Positions 42,575 through 50,260 of a DNA stretch of 54,572 nucleotides are shown piece after piece. Source of the DNA: Bacteroidaceae bacterium. Lineage in GTDB: Bacteria > Bacteroidota > Bacteroidia > Bacteroidales > Bacteroidaceae. Position 1 is the stretch's first letter, and every line of letters starts with the position of its first letter. The position numbers were made by a program, and so were the translations under genes. A model generated the notes under the pieces. It saw only the letters and a program-made list of their open reading frames with translations, was not told the origin of the DNA and ran no database searches. Where the stretch lies: the NCBI GenBank assembly GCA_017379075.1, contig JAFNXL010000037.1, forward strand, positions 1 through 54,572, in the 5' to 3' direction.

Positions 42575-44097
42575 AAACGATTCTTACTACAATTCTGAAT
42601 ACCGGAAACTATAAATACTGCTACGAAAATGGTAAGTTTACATTCTATGACAATAGAATTGGTGATATTACAAAAGGAAATTACAATTCTAGTCTGTTTT
42701 CTGCTATTAGGCAGGAGCATATCGTCATATTAGATTTATCAATGTGTCCTAATGTACCAGATGTAATTAGCGGTTTCCCATATGTTACAGAGATTATAAT
42801 GCCAACATTAACAGACAATATACCATCCATTGCCAACTGCCCTAAATTGGAAAAGGTAACATTTGATCCTTCTACCATAATAATATTAAAAGAGAAATCA
42901 TTTGATGGGTGGCCACCTATCAAACAGATTTCCTTTGGAGAAGATTTTGAATATATGTCGTCCTTTTGTATAAGCCCAAATGCACAAATAGACAGTTTGG
43001 ACTTTTCATTATGCAAACATATGCATTTAACAGCCAATGCTTTTCTACGAAGCAAGATTAAAAGTATAAGCTTACCTGATCATATAACAAATCTGCCCGA
43101 GTATGTTTTTTGCGATTGTCCTAATCTTACTTCCATATTAGCAATTGGTGTCATCAAAATAGGCTTCTGTGCATTAAGCAGTTGCAACTCTTTAGAGCAT
43201 TTAAAGTTTGCAGAAGAATTCAATGCAGATAATATTGACAGGTATTTTTACGAAAATGATTATGAAACTTCACGATGTGGAATCGAAATAGGCAAAGATG
43301 ATATATATTCGTACATATGGTGCCTAACTAACTTTAGGTTTTATTATACAGAGCGTTTAAGTGATGAATGGTCAAATAGAATCTTCAGTTTTAATCACAT
43401 GAACCGACGCTCTTTTGTCATGTTTTTCGGTGATATTGATATTTATAGCAATTATAAAGACCATTATGCTTCGAATATATCTGAGGGTTTTCTTAAAACC
43501 TCAAGCCGTTACACAAAAATAACCCACAATGGAATATATGTTGGATCTGAAGATTTGCAAAAGAATGCAATTAAATACTATTATGAAGTCGACAAAAGGT
43601 TAAAGACAGACATCAGAGATGTAATAAAACAAATTGAAGAAGAAGTTGATAAGTTAGACATTAACAGTATTATTGACTCATACGAAACGACTATATCGGA
43701 ATGGACAAAAACAAAAATTGGAGATGATGACACATTCTATTCTGAAACACACAGATGTTCATATTATTCTGATGCATATTTAGAAACCATATTACCTAGT
43801 TACCACAGCGAATACAAAGATTCCGGATATACCACAAACTGGCCTCGGACATCAAAGAAGGAAATAGACGAAATGCACTTGGAAGACAGTAGAATCAGAG
43901 AAATGGCCAGAAAGTCATATTCAAAAGAAGCTCATATAACCTATCTTATAAAAGAATATATTCAGTATATAGCTAATAAATCTGCGGAAGTAGAACATTA
44001 TTTACACATTGGACGAGCAAAAGAAGTCTTTGAACAATATGCTTATCTTCATGGTAAAGAGCGTGTGTCAGAGTTGAACAGAGTCATTATTATATAA
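42571..44097 (+). CDS. BspA-like leucine-rich repeat protein, cytoplasmic
   Basis: 508 residues without a signal peptide. Residues about 50-220 contain degenerate LRR_5/BspA repeats: IVILDLSMCPNVPDVISGFP, LTDNIPSIANCPKLEKVTF, IKSISLPDHITNLPEYVFCD and CPNLTSILAIGVIKIGFCAL. The second half (about 230-508) is polar, helical and Tyr/Asp-rich, and I do not recognise it. The start overlaps the 46-residue ORF upstream, so it is translationally coupled. The lack of export signal separates it from surface BspA proteins. Role unknown; the A+T-rich coding and location suggest an accessory gene. Confidence 0.65.
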   Translation: MKTILTTILNTGNYKYCYENGKFTFYDNRIGDITKGNYNSSLFSAIRQEHIVILDLSMCPNVPDVISGFPYVTEIIMPTLTDNIPSIANCPKLEKVTFDPSTIIILKEKSFDGWPPIKQISFGEDFEYMSSFCISPNAQIDSLDFSLCKHMHLTANAFLRSKIKSISLPDHITNLPEYVFCDCPNLTSILAIGVIKIGFCALSSCNSLEHLKFAEEFNADNIDRYFYENDYETSRCGIEIGKDDIYSYIWCLTNFRFYYTERLSDEWSNRIFSFNHMNRRSFVMFFGDIDIYSNYKDHYASNISEGFLKTSSRYTKITHNGIYVGSEDLQKNAIKYYYEVDKRLKTDIRDVIKQIEEEVDKLDINSIIDSYETTISEWTKTKIGDDDTFYSETHRCSYYSDAYLETILPSYHSEYKDSGYTTNWPRTSKKEIDEMHLEDSRIREMARKSYSKEAHITYLIKEYIQYIANKSAEVEHYLHIGRAKEVFEQYAYLHGKERVSELNRVIII

Positions 44098-44129
44098 AAA
44101 CAGAATTATGAAGTGTGATTGTTAGTATA

Positions 44130-44354
44130 ATGAGATATCGACAACATAGGGAGTTCAATAAATACGAAAACGGCATTTCTGAATTAGTGCGGTTTTTAAC
44201 AGAACATTGCGAATATGAATGGTATGTCTAGAAGCTGTGCATCTTTATAAGATACATACAAAGTCTGATTAGAAAAGGATTGGTAGCATACGATGACTGT
44301 TCAATTGCAATGTTTTATAAAAATAAGAAAAATGAAACTGACAAGAAATTATGA
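44130..44354 (+). pseudogene. Small unknown ORF interrupted by an in-frame TAG
   Basis: An open frame of 75 codons from ATG 44130 to TGA 44352-44354 is broken only by TAG at 44229-44231 (after EHCEYEWYV). The frame continues as KLCIFIRYIQSLIRKGLVAY and DDCSIAMFYKNKKNE. I recognise no family. Its 3' end overlaps the next ORF's start. It looks like a recently inactivated gene. Confidence 0.4.
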
Positions 44355-44595
44355 CACAAATGAAGATATTTTGGTAGTATGGAAATCTGGCTATCAGAAT
44401 GACAATATCGGTGATGAGTATTTCATTGTACCCAAAGAAGAGTGGTATTGTGAAGATAATGGGCTAAAAAGTTTTCATCTATTCCTCACCAAGGTTGATG
44501 GAAACAGAATATCCTTGTTCTTGACAAGTGAAGGGAATCCTGTTATTTTTAGAGAACTACCCTTATCACAACGAAGTGATTATATTGAAATCTAA
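44332..44595 (+). CDS. Hypothetical protein
   Basis: 87 residues from the ATG at 44332 (MKLTRNYDTNEDILVVWKSG); the in-frame ATG at 44293 would add 13 residues that lie within the preceding broken frame. Acidic N-terminal half, then beta-like segments EYFIVPKEEWYCED and GNRISLFLTSEGNPVIFREL. No family recognised. No ribosome-binding site stands out. A short orphan in a degraded region. Confidence 0.4.
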   Translation: MKLTRNYDTNEDILVVWKSGYQNDNIGDEYFIVPKEEWYCEDNGLKSFHLFLTKVDGNRISLFLTSEGNPVIFRELPLSQRSDYIEI

Positions 44596-44625
44596 ACACT
44601 TTGAAATTGGAAGAAAGATTAAGTT

Positions 44626-44913
44626 ATGACCCAACTCGAACTACAACAATACCTACTCCGCAAGTACCCACAAGAAGATACCCGCTGCGAATGGAAAGAA
44701 TTTTAGAATCTGAAGAGCTCGTACTGTGGGGACGAGAAGGATGATGTAATCTCCAACGTGTCGGCTATCGCCAACATGGAGGGAGAACATCTTGTGATAG
44801 GTGTGCATGATAACACTTGTCGTCATTTCTGCGTATATTGTTATGCCAATATGAGCAAGGAACTAGTTCTAAAAAACAAAGAGAAACATAAATCACTCAT
44901 TCCGAAAGTATAA
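44626..44913 (+). pseudogene. AlbA_2/Schlafen-like N-terminus joined to a DUF1848 fragment
   Basis: In one frame: MTQLELQQYLLRKYP...CEWKEF, TAG at 44704-44706, then NLKSSYCGDEKDDVISNVSA and IANMEGEHLVIGVHDNT, the conserved start of Bacteroidales AlbA_2-domain ATP-binding regulators. At about 44815 it changes abruptly to CRHFCVYCYANMSKELVLKN, the C-terminal Fe-S-type motif (CxxxCxxC) of DUF1848 proteins, and stops at 44911-44913. Two unrelated gene remnants are therefore fused, apparently by a deletion. Confidence 0.6.
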
Positions 44914-44947
44914 TTGAATAAAATTATGGCACTCGCATTTAACATAA

Positions 44948-45073
44948 CTGGCCAAACAAATAGGTTATTCAAGAAGTTGGGTTGCAGAAACTATGAAGCG
45001 ACTTCAAGAACAAGGAGTCATTAAGCGTATCGGTTCTGACAGATCCGGTTATTGGGAAATTATAGGTAAATAG
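44948..45073 (+). pseudogene. C-terminal winged-helix remnant of the AlbA_2-type regulator
   Basis: The frame reads LAKQIGYSRSWVAETMKRLQ, EQGVIKRIGSDRSGYWEIIG and then stops at TAG 45071. This is the usual last winged-helix segment of AlbA_2/HATPase_c_4 transcriptional regulators whose start is at 44626. The middle of that gene (normally about 1 kb) is missing and the DUF1848 fragment lies in its place. Confidence 0.55.
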
Positions 45074-45163
45074 AAAAAAAGAGATAAAGATGCTGTTAGG
45101 GCCAGATAAAAGGGTGTATATCAATTTATTTGCTTGATAAATTAGACTAAAACAGTTTGTGAA

Positions 45164-46096
45164 ATGTTGGATATGATAATTGACAAAATACGGGGCACCC
45201 TGTTCGGGCAGGCTATTGGTGATGCTTTAGGACTTGGCACGGAGTTTATGACAAAAGACGAAGTCCATAGGAACTATCCGTATGGTCTGACTGACTATGA
45301 CCAGATTGTAAATGACCATCACCGTAAAAGGTGGAGAAAAGGAGATTGGACCGATGATACTGATATGATGTTATGTATTGCCAAGGCTATGATAGATGAT
45401 AAAAGTATCAAGCTATCAACAATTGCGCAAAATTTTAAGGATTGGTTTAATGCGAAGCCTCTTGGTATAGGCTATAATACATATAAAGTGCTTTCTTTTA
45501 GAGATTATACAGATGATCCACAAAAAGCAGCAGAAATGATTTGGAAACTGTCTGGCAAAAAAAGTGCGGCAAATGGTGCGGTAATGAGGACATCTGTCAT
45601 TGGGTTGTGGAAAGATGATACTGAAAGATATGCAACGGAAATCTGCAAGTTGACGCATTATGATCCGCGGTGTACAGGTTCCTGTGCTATAGTCGCATTG
45701 CTCATTAGGAATCTCGTATATAAGAATAAGATGCTCCCTTTGAAAGAACTCATTGAAATTGGTGAGAGGTATGATGAAAGAATCCGGGAATATTTGCTTA
45801 AGGCATCACAATACGAGGACATTAATGATTTGAGATTAGATGATGCGGATATGGGATATACTTTGAAGACTTTGTCTGCTGCAATATGGTGCTTGTTCCA
45901 CTGCAAAAGTTTTGAAGAAGGATTATTGTCTGTTGTAAATGCTGGAGGTGATGCTGACACGAATGCTGCGGTTGCCTGTAGTCTGTTAGGTGCGAAATTT
46001 GGGTATTCAGCCATCCCTTCCAAATACATAGAGAATTTGGCAGAAGGAGTTTATTTTCAGACAATAACAAATAACCTTATCAACTTTTATAATTAG
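45164..46096 (+). CDS. ADP-ribosylglycohydrolase (ARH/DraG family)
   Basis: 310 residues, all-alpha, cytoplasmic. The start motif IRGTLFGQAIGDALGLGTEF, the Mg-binding GDWTDDTDMMLC, NGAVMRTSVIGL and the second metal motif NAGGDADTNAA are all present, so it should be active. The family removes ADP-ribose from proteins, nucleic acids or small molecules. Near a DUF2971 protein and an Abi toxin it could act in counter-regulation of ADP-ribosylation, but no ADP-ribosyltransferase is proven nearby. Start at 45164 or ATG 45173. Confidence 0.85.
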   Translation: MLDMIIDKIRGTLFGQAIGDALGLGTEFMTKDEVHRNYPYGLTDYDQIVNDHHRKRWRKGDWTDDTDMMLCIAKAMIDDKSIKLSTIAQNFKDWFNAKPLGIGYNTYKVLSFRDYTDDPQKAAEMIWKLSGKKSAANGAVMRTSVIGLWKDDTERYATEICKLTHYDPRCTGSCAIVALLIRNLVYKNKMLPLKELIEIGERYDERIREYLLKASQYEDINDLRLDDADMGYTLKTLSAAIWCLFHCKSFEEGLLSVVNAGGDADTNAAVACSLLGAKFGYSAIPSKYIENLAEGVYFQTITNNLINFYN

Positions 46097-46146
46097 GGTG
46101 GTAAAAATAATGTTTCATTAAAGGCTTCTAAACGAGGTTCACCAAA

Positions 46147-46242
46147 AACTGCACTGCAAACTGCACCAGAAAGTGCACTGCAAACTGCACTCGAAAGTGG
46201 ACTGAAAAGTGGACTGAAAAGTGCACCAAAAAGTTGGACTGT
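46147..46242 (-). repeat. 12-bp tandem array, family E (TGCAC/GTGCA words)
   Basis: Eight units of 12 bp; word starts at 46149, 46161, 46173, 46185, 46196, 46208, 46220 and 46232. The consensus is near AgTGcACTgcAA with variation between TGCAC, GTGCAC and GTGGAC. The half-palindromic word differs from the 22-bp families and so does the period. An apparent minus-strand ORF here (repeating four residues per unit) is a by-product. The remainder of the gap 46097-46534 holds only the Lrp promoter. Confidence 0.8.
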
Positions 46243-46492
46243 AAAAAACTCTGATTCTTTATCGGTAACTGTTTTTTTCCTCACTTACCGACGAAGAATC
46301 GGATGATTGTTTGTGAGGAAACATAAAATATTATTAATGTAAGTTCGACGAATTCAAAACAATGTGAGCTGTGTATCCAATGTTCTTTGTTGGACTCTGT
46401 TTTCCTCCTGCTCAATTATACAAATAGACACAAAAAAAGTGTTAAAATGTCATTTTTCTTATCAAAATGATTGATATATCGATATTTTTATC

Positions 46493-46500
46493 TATTTTTG
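46493..46500 (+). promoter_or_regulatory. Candidate -7 box of the Lrp-peptidase operon
   Basis: TATTTTTG fits TAnnTTTG and lies 34 bp before the Lrp ATG. It is the only promoter-like box I find in front of the eight-gene run. Confidence 0.5.
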
Positions 46501-46534
46501 CTTACAGTTTAATACAAAAATACACTTTTAAGAA

Positions 46535-47032
46535 ATGGAAAAGATAGATAACCTTGATAAGAAAATCTTGGAAATCATTTCTTGCAATGCACGCATTCCG
46601 TTCAAGGACGTTGCCACGGAGTGTGGCGTGAGCCGTGCTGCCATTCATCAGCGTGTGCAGCGATTGATTGACATGGGAGTGATTGTCGGTTCTGGCTATC
46701 ATGTGAATCCTGTAAGCCTGGGTTACAATACCTGTACTTATATTGGTATTACACTGGAAAGAGGTTCCATGTACAAGGATGTGGTGAAGGAATTTCAGAA
46801 AATACCGGAGATTGTGGAGTGCCATTTTACCACTGGCCCCTATACCATGCTGGTGAAACTGTATGCCAAGGACAATGCCCATCTGATGGAACTCTTGAAC
46901 AACCGCTTGCAGGAGATACCGGGAGTGACAACTACAGAAACGCTTATCTCTCTGAAACAGAGTATAAAGAAGGAAGTACCCATAGGCGTGCAGCGTAAGG
47001 AAAGCAAACCGATTGCACTGGAGGAATCATGA
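46535..47032 (+). CDS. Lrp/AsnC-family transcriptional regulator
   Basis: 165 residues. Helix-turn-helix near the start: LDKKILEIISCNARIPFKDV then ATECGVSRAAIHQRVQRLID. The RAM/AsnC effector domain follows with GYNTCTYIGITLERGS, VECHFTTGPYTMLVKLYAKD and PGVTTTETLISLKQSIKK. Such regulators bind amino acids and form octamers. It is first in a run of amino-acid and peptide genes and overlaps the next gene by 4 bp (ATGA), so it likely regulates this operon and itself. Confidence 0.9.
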   Translation: MEKIDNLDKKILEIISCNARIPFKDVATECGVSRAAIHQRVQRLIDMGVIVGSGYHVNPVSLGYNTCTYIGITLERGSMYKDVVKEFQKIPEIVECHFTTGPYTMLVKLYAKDNAHLMELLNNRLQEIPGVTTTETLISLKQSIKKEVPIGVQRKESKPIALEES

Positions 47033-48813
47033 GCAAAGGCTATGATTGGTTTGGGCAGTTGGGGGAATTCCATGGCAAGTTCACCGTGGGAGAAAAGAAG
47101 CCGGTAATCGGTATTACGGGTAATTTTGGCGAAAAAGGTTGTGAACTGGCGCAGGGGTATTATCAGTCTGTGCTGAAGGCCGGCGGTACCCCGCTGGTCA
47201 TTCCTGCCTATGAGGACATGGACACCCTTTCGGCCACCTTGGACAGGATTGACGCTTTGTTGCTTTCCGGAGGTGGTGACATGAATCCTTTGTTCATGGG
47301 TGATGAACCGCTTCCCGGACTTGGTGGAATATGTCCCCAGCGTGACAAGGCTGAATTGTGGTTGGTGCGCATGGCCTATAACCGTCAGTTGCCCATTTTG
47401 GGCATTTGCAGGGGTATACAGATGATGACTTGCGCATTGGGCGGAAAAGTCTTTCAGGATCTTCCCTCGCAGTATCATGACCAACCCCTGATAAAGCATA
47501 GTCAGAATCTGGCCAGAGAATATGCCTCGCACATGGTTCTGATTGAGGAAGATTCGTTGTTGCACAGGATAATGAAGGAAACCCGAATTGCCGTCAATTC
47601 TTTCCATCATCAGGCTGTATGCGAGACGGGTAGTTTGCTTAAGGTATGTGCCCGTTCGGCCGACGGTGTGATTGAAGCGGTGGAAAGCACTGAGCACAAG
47701 AGTCTTTTGGGCGTGCAATGGCATCCCGAATGTTTTGTCTTGGGCGGAGACGACAGTATGATGCCTCTTTTTGAGTGGTTGGTGAAGGAAGCCCGTTCCT
47801 TTTTGCAGGCACGCGGCATTCATCAACGTATCCTCACCCTGGACAGTCATTGCGATACGCCAATGTGTTTCCCGAAAGCTGCGGAAAGAGGAATTTCACC
47901 CTCACGCTTGATAAGTTCCCGTTCTGACCTGGCTTTGGTGGATCTGCACAAGATGCATGAAGGAAGGCTCGATGCCAGCATTATGGTGGCTTATCTGCCG
48001 CAAGGTGGAAGAGACGAGGCTTCCCTGGAACTGGCAAACCGAACCGCACACCACATATTGGACCAGATTGAGGAAATGGTGGCGGACAATGCGGATGCGA
48101 TTGGAATTGCCCGCACACCCAAGGAACTCTATGACCTGAAAGGGCAAGGGAAAAAGGCTCTTATGATGGGGGTTGAAAACGGTTATGCCATAGGAAAGGA
48201 TATAAATAATGTGGAGGCATTCCGAAAAAGAGGTGTGGTATATATGACGCTTTGCCACAATGGAGACAATGATATCTGCGATTCTGCCCGTGGAAATTCC
48301 GAGCATCAGGGCGTGAGCGATTTCGGTGCCCGGGTCATCAAGGAGATGAACAGGGTGGGCATGATGGTGGATTTGAGCCATGCTTCTGAAAAGAGTTTTT
48401 ACGACGCGCTGGAAATCAGTGACGTGCCCATTGTGTGCAGCCACAGCAGCAGCCGTGCATTGTGTGACCATCCGCGCAATCTGACCGATGAGCAGATGCG
48501 GGCATTGGCCCGAAAGGGCGGTGTGGCACAGGTAACCTTTTACGAAGGGTTTCTGCGCAAGGACGGCAAGGCGGACATTCTGGATGCCATAACTCATCTG
48601 AAGCACATGGCAAAGGTTATGGGTGTTGAACACATAGGAATAGGTACCGACTTTGACGGTGACGGCGGTGTGCCCGGAATTGCTTCGGCATCGGAAGTGA
48701 TAAACCTTACCCGAATGTTGCTGAAGAATGGTTTCTCGGAGGCGGATCTTCAGCTGATTTGGGGAGGAAACTTTTTGCGCGTGATGAATGAAATACAGAA
48801 TTTTAAATCTTGA
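47029..48813 (+). CDS. Fused class-I glutamine amidotransferase-like (C26) and membrane dipeptidase (M19)
   Basis: 594 residues, no signal peptide. Residues about 20-260 are a peptidase C26 (gamma-glutamyl hydrolase) domain: nucleophile Cys in ILGICRGIQMM, and the His-Glu pair in GVQWHPE. Residues about 270-594 are an M19 dipeptidase: Zn ligands in LDSHCDTP (H, D), GVENGYAIG (E), LTLCHNGDND and VDLSHASEKSFYD (H), and a late GIGTDFDGDGG. Together they could remove gamma-glutamyl groups and split dipeptides, for example in glutathione or gamma-glutamyl peptide breakdown. One unbroken frame; linkage of these families is seen in this phylum. Confidence 0.87.
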   Translation: MSKGYDWFGQLGEFHGKFTVGEKKPVIGITGNFGEKGCELAQGYYQSVLKAGGTPLVIPAYEDMDTLSATLDRIDALLLSGGGDMNPLFMGDEPLPGLGGICPQRDKAELWLVRMAYNRQLPILGICRGIQMMTCALGGKVFQDLPSQYHDQPLIKHSQNLAREYASHMVLIEEDSLLHRIMKETRIAVNSFHHQAVCETGSLLKVCARSADGVIEAVESTEHKSLLGVQWHPECFVLGGDDSMMPLFEWLVKEARSFLQARGIHQRILTLDSHCDTPMCFPKAAERGISPSRLISSRSDLALVDLHKMHEGRLDASIMVAYLPQGGRDEASLELANRTAHHILDQIEEMVADNADAIGIARTPKELYDLKGQGKKALMMGVENGYAIGKDINNVEAFRKRGVVYMTLCHNGDNDICDSARGNSEHQGVSDFGARVIKEMNRVGMMVDLSHASEKSFYDALEISDVPIVCSHSSSRALCDHPRNLTDEQMRALARKGGVAQVTFYEGFLRKDGKADILDAITHLKHMAKVMGVEHIGIGTDFDGDGGVPGIASASEVINLTRMLLKNGFSEADLQLIWGGNFLRVMNEIQNFKS

Positions 48814-48819
48814 AAATAA

Positions 48820-49830
48820 ATGAACGCAAGGAAAATCTTGATAGCAAACATCTTTCTCTGTATAGTAGGAATAATGTCCTGTACAGGGCAAAAGCAGTCT
48901 AACACAAAGAAGGCCGATACCATAGCGTTGGCTCCCTGCCCTGTTTTTGTTTCAGACAGCGCGATGCAGTATGTGAAGGACCAGTGCAGTTTCGGTCCCC
49001 GCTTGCCGGAGAGCGAAGCCTCTGCCCAGTGTGGAGACTATATCGTGGACAAGTTTGAGCAGTTCGGCACTCAGGTTTCTGAACAGTTTGCAGAAGTAAC
49101 CGTATACGACGGTTCAAAGGTTTCTGCCCGCAATATAATTGCCAGCATCAATCCAGAAAACCCAGACCGCATACTTTTCTGCGCACATTGGGACAGTCGT
49201 CCTTGGGCCGACAACGATCCCAATCCGGACAATCACATGAAGCCCGTAATGGGAGCGAATGATGGTGCCAGCGGTGTGGCTGTGATGTTGGAAATGGCCC
49301 GTGTCCTTCAGCAAAGTCCGGTCAAGTTGGGCATTGACTTTGTTTGTTTCGATGTAGAAGACATGGGCACTCCGGAATGGGCGGAAAACGAGTTTGACAG
49401 CGGTAGGGAAACCTGGTGTCTTGGCTCGAAGGCCTGGGCCGAAGCCGCCCGTAACAACCAGTATTCTGCCCGCTATGGCATACTTATGGATATGGTGGGC
49501 GGCCGTGGATGTACCTTCTCCAAGGAGTTGATTTCTCAGGAATATGCCGGCCCCATTGTGGAAATGGTCTGGAAACTGGCCGGCCAGATGGGATATCGCC
49601 ACTATTTCCCCTTGAAGGACGGAGGCTATCTTATGGACGACCATGTGAATGTGAACCTTATTGCCGGCATTCCTTGTCTGGACATCGTTCCCCATTTTAC
49701 GGAAGGCCCTAGCAACTTTGGACCCACTTGGCATACGGTGGAGGATACGCCCGAGAACATTGACCCCAATGTGCTCAATGCTGTGGGACAGACTTTGGTA
49801 CAACTTATTTATAACGAAGACGCACAATGA
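48820..49830 (+). CDS. Glutaminyl-peptide cyclotransferase, type II (M28-like) lipoprotein
   Basis: 336 residues. Signal MNARKILIANIFLCIVGIMS with a lipobox Cys21. The M28-type fold has FCAHWDSRPWADNDPNPDN, the Zn-Asp in MGANDGASGVAVMLE, the Glu in CFDVEDMGTPEW, and the Zn-His in TWHTVEDTPENI. This pattern matches the type II glutaminyl cyclases known from oral Bacteroidetes, which turn N-terminal Gln of exported proteins into pyroglutamate. An aminopeptidase is the main alternative. Next gene overlaps by 4 bp (ATGA). Confidence 0.8.
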   Translation: MNARKILIANIFLCIVGIMSCTGQKQSNTKKADTIALAPCPVFVSDSAMQYVKDQCSFGPRLPESEASAQCGDYIVDKFEQFGTQVSEQFAEVTVYDGSKVSARNIIASINPENPDRILFCAHWDSRPWADNDPNPDNHMKPVMGANDGASGVAVMLEMARVLQQSPVKLGIDFVCFDVEDMGTPEWAENEFDSGRETWCLGSKAWAEAARNNQYSARYGILMDMVGGRGCTFSKELISQEYAGPIVEMVWKLAGQMGYRHYFPLKDGGYLMDDHVNVNLIAGIPCLDIVPHFTEGPSNFGPTWHTVEDTPENIDPNVLNAVGQTLVQLIYNEDAQ

Positions 49831-50252
49831 TGACGATAAACGAGATACAAGACGAGATTATAGAGGAATTCTCTGATTTTGAAGACTGGATGGACAAATA
49901 TCAGCTGCTCATTGACCTGGGCAGCGACCAGCCGCCTTTGGAGGAAAAGTACAAGAACGAGCAGAACCTGATTGACGGTTGCCAAAGCAGAGTGTGGCTT
50001 CAGGCCGATATGATTGACGGCAAGCTTCACTTCCAGGCAGAAAGCGATGCACTGATTGTAAAAGGAATAGTGGCGTTGCTCATTCGTGTGCTTGGTGACC
50101 ACACACCACAGGAAATACTGGATACAGATTTGTATTTTATAGAAAGAATAGGACTCAGCGAACATCTTTCGCCCACTCGTAGCAACGGTTTGCTGGCCAT
50201 GATAAAACAGATGAAGATGTATGCCCTGGCATTCAAGGCCAAAGGGTTTTAA
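49827..50252 (+). CDS. sufE: SufE-family sulfur acceptor protein
   Basis: 141 residues. The SufE core EFSDFEDWMDKYQLLIDLG leads to the sulfur-accepting Cys52 in NLIDGCQSRVWL, and ends with SPTRSNGLLAMIKQMK. It takes persulfide sulfur from a SufS-type desulfurase for Fe-S assembly. No suf genes are adjacent. The start is ATG 49827 overlapping the cyclase stop, or the next codon ATG 49830. Confidence 0.9.
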   Translation: MMTINEIQDEIIEEFSDFEDWMDKYQLLIDLGSDQPPLEEKYKNEQNLIDGCQSRVWLQADMIDGKLHFQAESDALIVKGIVALLIRVLGDHTPQEILDTDLYFIERIGLSEHLSPTRSNGLLAMIKQMKMYALAFKAKGF

Positions 50253-50260
50253 AACATGTT

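Noticed and set aside
44843-44913. Radical SAM gene start (CRHFCVYC motif)
   Set aside because: The motif is near the end of a short broken frame and is followed by residues typical of the DUF1848 C-terminus; no SAM-binding barrel follows.
46093-46284. Minus-strand ORF with a four-residue repeat over the 12-bp array
   Set aside because: The repeat pattern in the protein simply mirrors the 12-bp DNA period; no ribosome-binding site or known family, and the array is intergenic in character.
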